Program-made: the position numbers and the translations under genes
Assembly: GCA_009694195.1 (NCBI GenBank)
Contig: SHVQ01000020.1
Span: forward strand, 1-49,478
Direction: 5' to 3'
Length of the DNA stretch: 49,478 nt
Source: Rhodospirillales bacterium
GTDB lineage: Bacteria; Pseudomonadota; Alphaproteobacteria; Rhodospirillales; SHVQ01
Shown here: piece by piece, positions 43,286 to 49,478 of the stretch
How positions within the stretch are numbered: the stretch's first letter is position 1
How the letters are laid out: each line of letters starts with the position of its first letter
The notes under the pieces: generated by a model
What the model was told of the DNA's origin: nothing
What the model saw: only the letters and a program-made list of their open reading frames with translations
Database searches by the model: none

Positions 43286-44479
43286 CTATCCGACTTTGCG
43301 CGGGAACCAGCGCACGCCGAGCCCGTGGGCGAGCCAGGCGATCGCGCATCCGGAGACGATCGTCAGCACGACCGGCGCGGCCGAGTCCGCCAGCAGCGCG
43401 CCCACCAGATAGGTGGCCGCGGCGCCGGCGGCCATCTGCATGAAGCCGGTGATGCCGGCCGCGGCGCCCGCCATCCGGGGATTGACGCTGACCGAGCCCG
43501 CCATCCCCGTCGGCACGACCAATCCCTGGGTGACCCAGAGCGCGAAGACGGGCACGAACATCGTGAGCGGCGTGAGCTCGCCCGACGCCGACACGAGGGC
43601 GAGGATCGCGCTGCAGGCGAGCCCCGCCGCCGAGCCCCACGCAATCATGCGGTCGACGCCCACCTTCACCGAGATGCGGCCGGCGATGAAGTTGCCCGCC
43701 GCGTAGGCCAGCGAGAGCGAGCCCATGTACACCCCGAACGCTTCGGGGGAGAGCGCCATCAAGCGGATGACCACGTAGGGCGCGCCGCCGAAGAACGCCG
43801 AGTAGGTCGCGTACACCGCCGACAAGCAGATCGCGTAGCCCCAGAAGGCCCGCGTTCGGAAGAGATAGCCGAGCGCCGGCAGGTAATCCCCGAAGCCGCT
43901 CCGGGACGATTCCGGTTGGTGCGTTTCGCGGAGGAACAGGGCGATCGACACCCATACCCCGATGCCAACCGCGAGCAGAAACGCAAACACCGCACGCCAG
44001 CCGAACCGGGTGTCGAGGAACCCGCCGACCGTCGGCGCGATCATGAGCGTGACGGTCATGGCCGTGGTCATGTAGGCGAGTGCGCTTGCGGCCTGCTCGC
44101 GCTCGTAGAGGTCGCGCACGATCGCGCGCGCGAGCACGAGCCCGGCGCAGACGCCGAGCGCCTGGATCACCCGCCCGACCACCAGAACCGCGATCGTGGG
44201 CGCGGCCATGCAGATGAAGGTTCCAATGATGAAGATTGCGTAGCCGGCGAGCAGCACCGGGCGGCGGCCGAAGCGATCGGAGATCGGGCCGTAGAGGAGC
44301 TGCGTGATGCCGAGGCCGACGAGATAGAGGCTCAGCGTCAACTGCACGCTCGCGTAGTCGGTGCCGAGCGCCGCCTGCAAGCCCGGCATGGAGGGCAGGA
44401 AGATCACGATCGACGCGGTCGGCGGCGTGAAGATGGCGATCAGGACGGCGAGCGGCGGTTTCGGAGCGGTCTCGGACAT
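43286..44479 (-). CDS. MFS drug-resistance transporter, Bcr/CflA (DHA1) type
   Basis: The 397-aa inner-membrane protein has twelve predicted helices. Motif A is GPISDRFGRRPVLLAG and motif C is near LMIAPTVGGFLDTRFGWR, both typical of Bcr/CflA proton-coupled exporters. The frame is open to 44761, but the added residues cross an intergenic repeat (44533-44680), so I use ATG 44479, where a conserved TM1 (FTPPTASIVIFLPSMPGLQ) follows closely. Substrate unknown. Confidence 0.9.
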   Translation of the reverse strand: MSETAPKPPLAVLIAIFTPPTASIVIFLPSMPGLQAALGTDYASVQLTLSLYLVGLGITQLLYGPISDRFGRRPVLLAGYAIFIIGTFICMAAPTIAVLVVGRVIQALGVCAGLVLARAIVRDLYEREQAASALAYMTTAMTVTLMIAPTVGGFLDTRFGWRAVFAFLLAVGIGVWVSIALFLRETHQPESSRSGFGDYLPALGYLFRTRAFWGYAICLSAVYATYSAFFGGAPYVVIRLMALSPEAFGVYMGSLSLAYAAGNFIAGRISVKVGVDRMIAWGSAAGLACSAILALVSASGELTPLTMFVPVFALWVTQGLVVPTGMAGSVSVNPRMAGAAAGITGFMQMAAGAAATYLVGALLADSAAPVVLTIVSGCAIAWLAHGLGVRWFPRKVG

Positions 44480-44532
44480 GGGCCGCCTGTTCGGGAAGCG
44501 CGCGAGGGCGGGCGACCATATCCGATATCCGG

Positions 44533-44680
44533 GAGCGCGGCTACGCGCCCCCTCACCCTGCCCTCTCCCCCAAACCAAGGGGGACGTTTGCGGGGGATTC
44601 CCCCGCAAACCCCTGGGGGAGAGGGTTGCGAAGGGTTGGTGCGTCAACAGGACGCGCCTATCCGGAGCTGGGTGAGGGGG
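44533..44680. repeat. Type D mosaic repeat with a nested palindrome
   Basis: Outer arms CCCCCTCACCCTG and GGGTGAGGGGG, next CCCTCTCCCCC and GGGGGAGAGGG, then the inner palindromic element at 44574-44617. A non-matching insert (about 44633-44665) splits the right arm. It fills most of the gap between the MFS gene and the asparaginase gene. Confidence 0.7.
44574..44617. repeat. Palindromic element, second copy
   Basis: ACCAAGGGGG, GCGGGGGATTCCCCCGC and AAACCCCTGGG form a symmetric unit. It matches the reverse complement of 6797-6838 but sits in a different host repeat, so it is an independent unit. Confidence 0.7.
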
Positions 44681-44748
44681 AGATTCCGTTCGACCGTAAA
44701 CAGCCCTAATATCGCACCCGCAATTCGACTCTTTTGGGGAACACCGCC

Positions 44749-45765
44749 ATGGCAAAGACAACGAAAAAACCGCGCGTCGCCGTGATCGGCACGGGCGGCA
44801 CGATCTCGTCCCTCGGCCGCAACAGCCTCGATCTCGTCGAGTATCCGGACTTCGGCGGCTCCAAGCTCGAGGCGGCCGAGCTGCTCGCCCGCGTGCCCGA
44901 GATCGCCGAGATCGCCGACGCGATCCCGGTGCGCTTCCGCGCCATGGGCAGCATCAAGGTGACGCCGAAGGACTGGCTCGAGCTCAACGAGCTCATCCAT
45001 AAGCTCGTGGCGGAGAAGGACGCGCCTGATGGGATCGTCATTACCCACGGCACGGCAACGCTCGAAGAGACGGCCTACTTCCTCAACCTCTCGCTCAAGG
45101 TCGCGATCCCGGTCGTCATCGTCGGCGCCCAGCGCCCGGCGAACGGCATCAGCTCGGACGCCGCGATCAATCTCCTGAACGCGATCCGCGTCGCGGGCTC
45201 GCCGGAAGCCCGCGGCTTGGGCGTCCTCGTCGTCCTCAACGACGAAATCCAAGCCGGCCGCGAGGTGACCAAGACGTCGGTCTTCCGGCTGCAAACGTTC
45301 CAGGCGCACGACGTCGGCATGCTCGGCTACGCCGATTCCGACGGCACCATCGCGATCTACCGGACGCCCGCGCGCAAACACGCGCCGGACACCGAGTTCG
45401 ACGTGCGGGGCCTCCAGGACATGCCGCGCGTCGACATCGTGTACTCGTATGCGGGCTCCGACGCGACGGCGACGCGGGCGTTCGTCGCGGCGGGCGCCCG
45501 CGGGATCGTCGTGGCGTCGCTGGCGCCCGGGCTGCTGACGCCCGGCGAAAAGGAGGCCGTCGCCGAGGCGCGCGGCCGGGGCGTGCAGGTGGTGCTCAGT
45601 TGCCGGGCCGGGTCCGGGCGCATCGTCGAGCGCCAGCTTCAGAAGGCGCAGGGCATCATCCCGGCCGACAACTTGAACCCGCAGAAGGCCCGCGTGCTCC
45701 TGATGCTGGCGCTCACCCGGACGGACGATCCGGAGCGCATCGGCGAGATGTTCCGGACGTATTGA
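44749..45765 (+). CDS. Asparaginase-family enzyme lacking the substrate-binding Asp
   Basis: The 338-aa protein is a member of the L-asparaginase I/II family. Catalytic Thr18 (GTGGTIS), Thr102 (THGT) and Lys175 (VTKTS) are present, as are the PARKH and LNPQKAR blocks. The residue after Thr102, which is Asp in classical enzymes and holds the substrate amino group, is Ala103 (HGTATLEETAYFL). It may prefer another amide, or act weakly on asparagine. There is no obvious signal peptide, so it is likely cytoplasmic. GGGGA lies eight bases before ATG 44749. It is monocistronic. Confidence 0.88.
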   Translation: MAKTTKKPRVAVIGTGGTISSLGRNSLDLVEYPDFGGSKLEAAELLARVPEIAEIADAIPVRFRAMGSIKVTPKDWLELNELIHKLVAEKDAPDGIVITHGTATLEETAYFLNLSLKVAIPVVIVGAQRPANGISSDAAINLLNAIRVAGSPEARGLGVLVVLNDEIQAGREVTKTSVFRLQTFQAHDVGMLGYADSDGTIAIYRTPARKHAPDTEFDVRGLQDMPRVDIVYSYAGSDATATRAFVAAGARGIVVASLAPGLLTPGEKEAVAEARGRGVQVVLSCRAGSGRIVERQLQKAQGIIPADNLNPQKARVLLMLALTRTDDPERIGEMFRTY

Positions 45766-45788
45766 CGGGAAGCGCGCTATCCATTGCC

Positions 45789-45863
45789 GTCATTCCCGCG
45801 AAAGCGGGAATCCAGGTCTTGAAGATCAAGTTGGACCCTGGCTCAAGAAGGGCCGGGGTGACG
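45789..45863. repeat. Type B dispersed repeat overlapping a gene end
   Basis: GTCATTCCCGCGAAAGCGGGAATCC is mirrored by GGACCCTGG...GGCCGGGGTGACG (arms listed separately). It is inverted relative to the copies at 13976 and 18472. Its right arm overlaps the last seven or so codons of the methyltransferase gene, which therefore encode repeat-derived residues (IRHPGPS). Confidence 0.75.
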
Positions 45864-46367
45864 AATGTCCGATGGGGCGCGCGGATCGAGGGCGGTATCC
45901 TCCACCCGCATCCGGTGCCAGAGGAGCGCCGTGTTGGCGAGGCCGAAGACAAGCGCGATCTCTCCGACGCCGAACGCGAGCGGCAACAGCGGAATCTCGA
46001 GCGCCACCACCAGATAATTCGGATGGCGAATAAAACGATACGGTCCGCGTCGGATCAGCGGTGCGCCGGGAAGCGTCACGATGCGCGTGGTCCAGAACCG
46101 CCCGAGGCTTGCGATGACCCACAGCCGCGCGCCTTGCAAAAGGAAAAAGGCGCCAAGGAGCGGCACGCTTGCCGGAGCGTCGGCCGGGACGAGCACCGCG
46201 ATGGCGACGATCCAGGCGGCGTGCAGCGCGACGATCAGCGGGTAATGCCCTGCCCCCGCCTCGACGGCGCCTGCGGCAAAAAGGCGTCGCGTGTTCCACC
46301 GGGCGAGCGCGAGCTCGGCGAACCGCTGGGCAGCGACGAGCGTGAGCACGGCGTAGAGGAAACTCAC
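45843..46367 (-). CDS. Isoprenylcysteine methyltransferase-like (ICMT) membrane methyltransferase
   Basis: The 174-aa inner-membrane protein has four or five hydrophobic helices and the ICMT/PEMT SAM-binding motif RHPNYL near residue 118, preceded by GPYRFI. Its ATG overlaps the polyketide synthase stop by four bases, so the two are coupled. In Bacillus, an enzyme of this fold O-methylates the alkylpyrones made by the adjacent type III polyketide synthase, and the same role is likely here. The C terminus is extended into a type B repeat and may be poorly conserved. Confidence 0.85.
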   Translation of the reverse strand: MSFLYAVLTLVAAQRFAELALARWNTRRLFAAGAVEAGAGHYPLIVALHAAWIVAIAVLVPADAPASVPLLGAFFLLQGARLWVIASLGRFWTTRIVTLPGAPLIRRGPYRFIRHPNYLVVALEIPLLPLAFGVGEIALVFGLANTALLWHRMRVEDTALDPRAPSDIRHPGPS

Positions 46368-47410
46368 GGCCGCTCAAGGGTGAGAAAGGCGGCCGTGAAC
46401 CCGGGCCCCAGCGCGGACATGAGGAACCGGCCGCGCGTGTTTTCGTTCAGCACGCGGTCGAGCACGAACAGCACGGTCGCCGCCGACATGTTGCCGAAAT
46501 CCCGGAGCACCGTTCGGGTATGCACGAGAGCGCCCGCGGGCAAGCCCAGCGACTCTTCCAGCGCCTGGATCACTTTCGCCCCGCCCGGATGGCAGATGAA
46601 GCAATCGATGTCGGACGCTGCGAGCCCCGCGCGCGCGAGGTAGCCGTCGAGCGCGCTCCGGAACTCGCGCCGGACGATGTTCGGGATGTCCTGGGAGAAG
46701 AGCACGCCGAAGCCGTCGTCCTTCACCCGCCAGCCCATCACGTCGAGGGAGTCGGGCCAGGTGTGCTCGCCCGCGGCCGCGATCGCCGGACCGGACGCGC
46801 CGCACGCGACCAGCGCCGCCGCGGCGCCGTCGCCGAAGAGCACGGTCGCGAGCACGTTGCTCTTCGAGCGGTCCGCGTGGCGGAAGGTGAGGCCGCAGAG
46901 CTCGACCACCAGGAACAAGACCCGCCGGCCAGGCTCGGCGCGCGCGAGATCGGCCGCGCGGGCGAGACCGAGCACGCCGCCCGCGCACCCGAGGCCGAAA
47001 ATGGGGAGCCGGATCCCGTCATGGCGAAGCCCGAGACGTGTGCCCAGCCGCGCGTCCAGGCTCGGCGTCGCGATGCCTGATGTGGAGACGACGACGACGG
47101 CGTCGATGGCATCGCTGCGAACGCCTGCGCGCCCGAGACAGTCGCGCGCCGCGCGCTCGAGCAATTCGATGGCGTGCTCGATATAGAGCCGGTTCTTCTC
47201 CTCGAACCCGTGCGGCCCGCCGTACCAGTCGAGGGGAACGCACGAATAGCGAGTCTCGATGCCGGCGTTGTCGAAAGCCGGCAGCAGGCGCTCGATGTCG
47301 GCGGTGCGGCCGTTGAACAGACGGCGCGCCCAATCTTTGACGTCGGCTTGACGAAGCGCGAAGGGAGGGACGGCCGTCGCCAGCGCCACGATGCGGGGTG
47401 ATGCGTCCAC
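46364..47410 (-). CDS. Type III polyketide synthase (chalcone synthase-like)
   Basis: The 348-aa enzyme builds pyrones or resorcinols from an acyl-CoA starter and malonyl-CoA. The catalytic triad is intact: Cys142 in GLGCAGG, His274 in FICHPGG and Asn307 in DFGNMSA. Length is normal. I start at GTG 47410, which has AAGGAA five bases upstream; the frame is open to 48379, but that part is a shadow of the dioxygenase gene. The paired ICMT-like methyltransferase suggests a methylated lipid pyrone or resorcinol product, perhaps in the membrane or cell envelope. Confidence 0.92.
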   Translation of the reverse strand: MDASPRIVALATAVPPFALRQADVKDWARRLFNGRTADIERLLPAFDNAGIETRYSCVPLDWYGGPHGFEEKNRLYIEHAIELLERAARDCLGRAGVRSDAIDAVVVVSTSGIATPSLDARLGTRLGLRHDGIRLPIFGLGCAGGVLGLARAADLARAEPGRRVLFLVVELCGLTFRHADRSKSNVLATVLFGDGAAAALVACGASGPAIAAAGEHTWPDSLDVMGWRVKDDGFGVLFSQDIPNIVRREFRSALDGYLARAGLAASDIDCFICHPGGAKVIQALEESLGLPAGALVHTRTVLRDFGNMSAATVLFVLDRVLNENTRGRFLMSALGPGFTAAFLTLERP

Positions 47411-47484
47411 GCCGGTTCCTTGAACCAGACAGGAGGGCCGCTCAGGCGGCCGGGGCCTTCTATGTGGCGTCTCGGCGCCGCCGA

Positions 47485-48336
47485 TTAAAGAGAGGGCACC
47501 GTTCCGACGATGGTGCAGCGGTGCATCAGGCGGCGGTACTTGGATTCGTCGAACGGCATCGCGCAGTGCATGGCGCAGCGGTTGTCCCACACGATCAGGT
47601 CGCCGACCTCCCAATGGTGGGCGTAGGCGAAGCGGGGCTGGATCGCCCAGTCGTAAAGCTCCTTGCCGAGCGCTTCGCCTTCCGCCGCCGGCAGGCCCTC
47701 GACGCGCACGCGCTCCTCCCAGGCCCCGATGTAAAGCGCGCGGCGGCCCGTCTCCGGATGGGTGCGGACGAGCGGGTGGGTCACGTCCGGGAACTTGGCC
47801 TTCTGCTCGGGCGTCATCGGCGCGCGGTTCTTGTAGCCGATCTCCCACGCCTTCACCCGGCTGTACGTCGCCTTCAGGCCCTCGATCCGCTTCTTGGTCT
47901 TTTCCGGGAGCGTGTCGTACGCCTGGTACATGTTGGCGTAGAGGGTGTCGCCCTCCTCCGGCGGCACTTCCTTCGCGAACAGCAAGGTGCCCGCGCTCGG
48001 GATCCTGAGGAACTGGGAATCGCTGTGCCAGAAGCGGCCCGATTTCTGGGCGCCGACGGGCTTCCCGTTCACGACCACGTTGGAGTTGATGAATATCTCC
48101 GGGTAGCCCGGCATCTGATAGTCGGAGAGTGTGTGCAGCTCGATCTCGCCGAAGTGGCGGGAGAACGCGATCTGCTGCTCCGGCGTCATGATCTGGCGGC
48201 GGAACAGGATGATGTTGTGGGCGAGCCAGATTTTGCGAATCTCGCGAAACGTTTCGGGCGCGACGGGCTTCGCCAGATCGACGCCCAAAATCTCCGCCCC
48301 GATCGCATCGGAAATCGGCCGAAACTCGACAGTCAT
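47485..48336 (-). CDS. TauD/TfdA-type 2-oxoglutarate-dependent dioxygenase
   Basis: The 283-aa iron enzyme has the facial triad His104-x-Asp106 in FWHSDSQF and His257 in RCAMHCAM, with Arg269 or Arg273 (YRRLMHR) to bind 2-oxoglutarate. Relatives hydroxylate taurine, alkyl sulfates or phenoxyacetates. AAAGG lies seven bases before ATG 48336; an in-frame ATG at 48369 is less likely. It is upstream of the polyketide synthase on the same strand with a 74-base gap, so it could modify the product, but it may equally be independent. Confidence 0.88.
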   Translation of the reverse strand: MTVEFRPISDAIGAEILGVDLAKPVAPETFREIRKIWLAHNIILFRRQIMTPEQQIAFSRHFGEIELHTLSDYQMPGYPEIFINSNVVVNGKPVGAQKSGRFWHSDSQFLRIPSAGTLLFAKEVPPEEGDTLYANMYQAYDTLPEKTKKRIEGLKATYSRVKAWEIGYKNRAPMTPEQKAKFPDVTHPLVRTHPETGRRALYIGAWEERVRVEGLPAAEGEALGKELYDWAIQPRFAYAHHWEVGDLIVWDNRCAMHCAMPFDESKYRRLMHRCTIVGTVPSL

Positions 48337-48469
48337 GTCGGTGCCTTTCACGCCCTCGGGAACGTCCAATGATGCGCACGCGGAGGAGGTGGGGTCAACA
48401 CGGGAGGGGGCGTTCCGAAGGAATGAAGGCGTAGGAGGCGAAAAGCAGGCCGGATTTCGAGCGCCGATT

Positions 48470-48507
48470 GGAAATCCCCCCGGGGGGAGCGCCCCGGGGG
48501 GATTTCC
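48470..48507 (-). terminator. Strong hairpin downstream of the Met-rich gene
   Basis: GGAAATCCCCCCGG (48470-48483) pairs perfectly with CCGGGGGGATTTCC (48494-48507) around a ten-base loop. It lies 24 bases past the stop of the Met-rich gene. No U-tract follows on the minus strand, so it may protect the mRNA 3' end rather than stop transcription. Confidence 0.55.
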
Positions 48508-48530
48508 TCAAATCGGCGGCGACGATCGAG

Positions 48531-48794
48531 TTACTTTGCCGTGCCCATCGGCCAGATCTGCTTCATCGCCATGTCCATCATTTTCATGCAGTCAGCGTCT
48601 TTCTTTTCCTTCATCAATTTATCGCCGTCCATCTTCGCCTTCATGGCCATTTCCATGTCGGCGGGCTTCATCTTCCCTTCCGAGGCCTTCATCATTTCGT
48701 CCATCTTCTTCATTGAGTCTGAACACGTCGCCGCAAAGGCGGGGGCGGCGGCAAACAGCGCAATAACGCCAGCAGCAATAATCGATTTCATCAT
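48531..48794 (-). CDS. Small Met/Lys-rich exported protein
   Basis: The 87-aa product has a signal peptide (MMKSIIAAGVIALFAAAPAFA, residues 1-21 in outline; cut before ATCSD). The mature part is built almost wholly of Met, Lys, Asp, Glu and Ala, with two cysteines (ATCSD, ADCMK). It resembles the small MxKDx-type pentapeptide proteins found beside ECF sigma genes, but the repeat is not regular. It may bind a metal such as copper in the periplasm; this is inference. AGGTGA precedes ATG 48794; the next codon is also ATG. An ECF-type promoter lies upstream. Confidence 0.75.
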   Translation of the reverse strand: MMKSIIAAGVIALFAAAPAFAATCSDSMKKMDEMMKASEGKMKPADMEMAMKAKMDGDKLMKEKKDADCMKMMDMAMKQIWPMGTAK

Positions 48795-48846
48795 GGATTC
48801 ACCTATGCATAGGGTTCGTCTCACAGCGAGACGCCCACCTTGCAAC

Positions 48847-48872
48847 TTCGTCGAGAAACCCGGAAAGGTTAC
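48847..48872 (-). promoter_or_regulatory. ECF-type promoter (GTAACC-N16-CGAA) for the Met-rich gene
   Basis: On the minus strand, GTAACC (48872-48867) is followed after exactly 16 bases by CGAA (48850-48847). This matches the motif I recall for Caulobacter SigF-type ECF promoters. It points at the Met-rich gene, with a 5' leader of about 45 bases. An ECF sigma gene is divergent just beyond. The remaining 48873-49068 gap holds no clear gene. Confidence 0.6.
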
Positions 48873-49068
48873 AGGCAGGCATCGGAAAAAAGGCGGAAAC
48901 GGCCGGCGTCATCGCAATTCTCACGATGAGTTGATCCCCAGTCGGCCCGAGAATGCCGCGGCCACCCTATGCCGCCGCCCGATCCCGGCCTATAACGGCC
49001 TGATTGCGAGGCATAGTCTCATCGCCGGGGCGATCGAGTAACCTTATCCGAACTGGAGTTTCGCATTG

Positions 49069-49478
49069 ATGGCGCATGAAAACGATGCGCGCTGGGTCGA
49101 ACTCATGGCCGCGGCCCAGAACGGCGACCACCGAAGTTATGCCCAACTTCTGCACGAAATCGTCCCCGTGCTTGTTCGCGTTGTGCGACGGCAATGGCCA
49201 ATGGGCCAGGCCACCGAAGTCGACGATGTCGTCCAAGAGACCTTGAAATCACTGCATTCCGTTCGGCATACCTACGATCCCGCCCGGCCTTTCCTTCCAT
49301 GGTTATTGGCGATCGCCCGTCACCGGCTGGCTGACGAAATCCGGCGGCAAAAGCGGACAGTGCTCCGCGAAGTCGACATCGAGGCTCAGGACGAAACCTC
49401 TTTGGGGTTTGCGACGAATTCAGAATATGGCGGCGCGGCCTATGGCGAGGCCCTCAAACGGGCCATCGGCCGACTTCC
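49069..49478 (+). CDS. ECF-family RNA polymerase sigma factor (partial, cut by the window end)
   Basis: The visible 136 residues cover sigma region 2 and the start of the linker: an N-terminal helix (RWVELMAAAQNGDHRSYAQLL), the core-binding DDVVQETLKSLH, and the promoter-melting segment YDPARPFLPWLLAIARHRLADEIRR (shown in two parts in the protein). Region 4 would lie beyond the end. It resembles SigF-type ECF factors that are paired with an NrsF anti-sigma factor. A TTG at 49066, next to GGAG at 49055-49058, is an alternative start. It is divergent from the Met-rich gene. Confidence 0.85.
   Translation, partial: MAHENDARWVELMAAAQNGDHRSYAQLLHEIVPVLVRVVRRQWPMGQATEVDDVVQETLKSLHSVRHTYDPARPFLPWLLAIARHRLADEIRRQKRTVLREVDIEAQDETSLGFATNSEYGGAAYGEALKRAIGRL

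Noticed and set aside
44480..44761. N-terminal extension of the Bcr/CflA-type MFS protein
   Set aside because: It translates an intergenic repeat, and membrane segment 1 follows the internal ATG.
47411..48379. N-terminal extension of the polyketide synthase frame
   Set aside because: It lies over the dioxygenase gene in another frame and lacks family sequence; GTG 47410 has a good ribosome site and gives normal length.
49038..49043. GTAACC just upstream of the ECF sigma gene as an autoregulatory promoter
   Set aside because: No CGAA occurs at 16 bases; the nearest is at five bases. The -10 element would fall almost on the start codon.

Overview
The window is GC-rich, tightly packed bacterial chromosome. 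It reads as an alphaproteobacterium, probably Hyphomicrobiales (Rhizobiales) or a Rhodospirillales-like relative. Reasons: a PopZ polar-organising protein beside tolC and pcm and near valS; tripartite tricarboxylate (Bug/TctC) uptake genes with a family III CoA-transferase; an ErpA/IscA-xthA pair; an alphaproteobacterial ECF promoter motif; and many copies of intergenic repeats of the kind common in that class. The genus cannot be fixed from sequence alone. There is no integrase, transposase, phage gene, plasmid gene or CRISPR array.

Layout. 1-6.7 kb, plus strand: the tail of an unknown gene, erpA, xthA, a GFA-fold protein, an IlvD-type dehydratase, two tandem class V aminotransferase-fold paralogues and a small exported protein. 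7.0-9.7 kb: a class III aminotransferase, a single-domain response regulator and a small membrane protein. 9.8-21.7 kb, mostly minus strand: valS, an uncharacterised 344-aa protein, a tctABC uptake cassette facing a CoA-transferase, popZ, tolC and pcm. 21.9-22.1 kb: tRNA-Cys and tRNA-Asn followed by a terminator. 22.3-29.0 kb, plus strand: a complete dipeptide-type ABC importer with an MmgE/PrpD protein. 29.0-32.8 kb, minus strand: two paralogous orphan periplasmic amino-acid-type binding proteins around an epimerase and a 2-hydroxyacid dehydrogenase. 33.0-35.1 kb, plus strand: a YgiB-like lipoprotein, a glutathionylspermidine-synthase-like ATP-grasp enzyme and a DUF350-like membrane protein. 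35.3-40.6 kb, minus strand: an EmrA-type adaptor, two DHA2 efflux pumps, two small unknown genes and a PilZ protein. 40.8-45.8 kb: an altered ureohydrolase, a 39-aa membrane peptide, an aldo/keto reductase, a Bcr/CflA-type MFS pump and an asparaginase-family enzyme. 45.8-49.5 kb: an ICMT-like methyltransferase with a type III polyketide synthase, a TauD-type dioxygenase, a Met/Lys-rich exported protein with an ECF-type promoter, and the start of an ECF sigma factor cut by the window end.

How it fits together. Much of the content is uptake and conversion of organic acids, amino acids and peptides. Two enzymes, the ureohydrolase and the asparaginase homologue, carry substitutions at residues that are normally catalytic or substrate-binding, so their family names may mislead about substrate. 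The best candidates for under-described biology are the YgiB/YgiC/DUF350-like operon, the polyketide synthase/methyltransferase pair, the ECF-controlled Met-rich protein, and the repeat-flanked tctABC/CoA-transferase block sitting between popZ and valS.

Gene starts were chosen from Shine-Dalgarno spacing, overlaps and family length. All identifications are from motif reading, without database searches.
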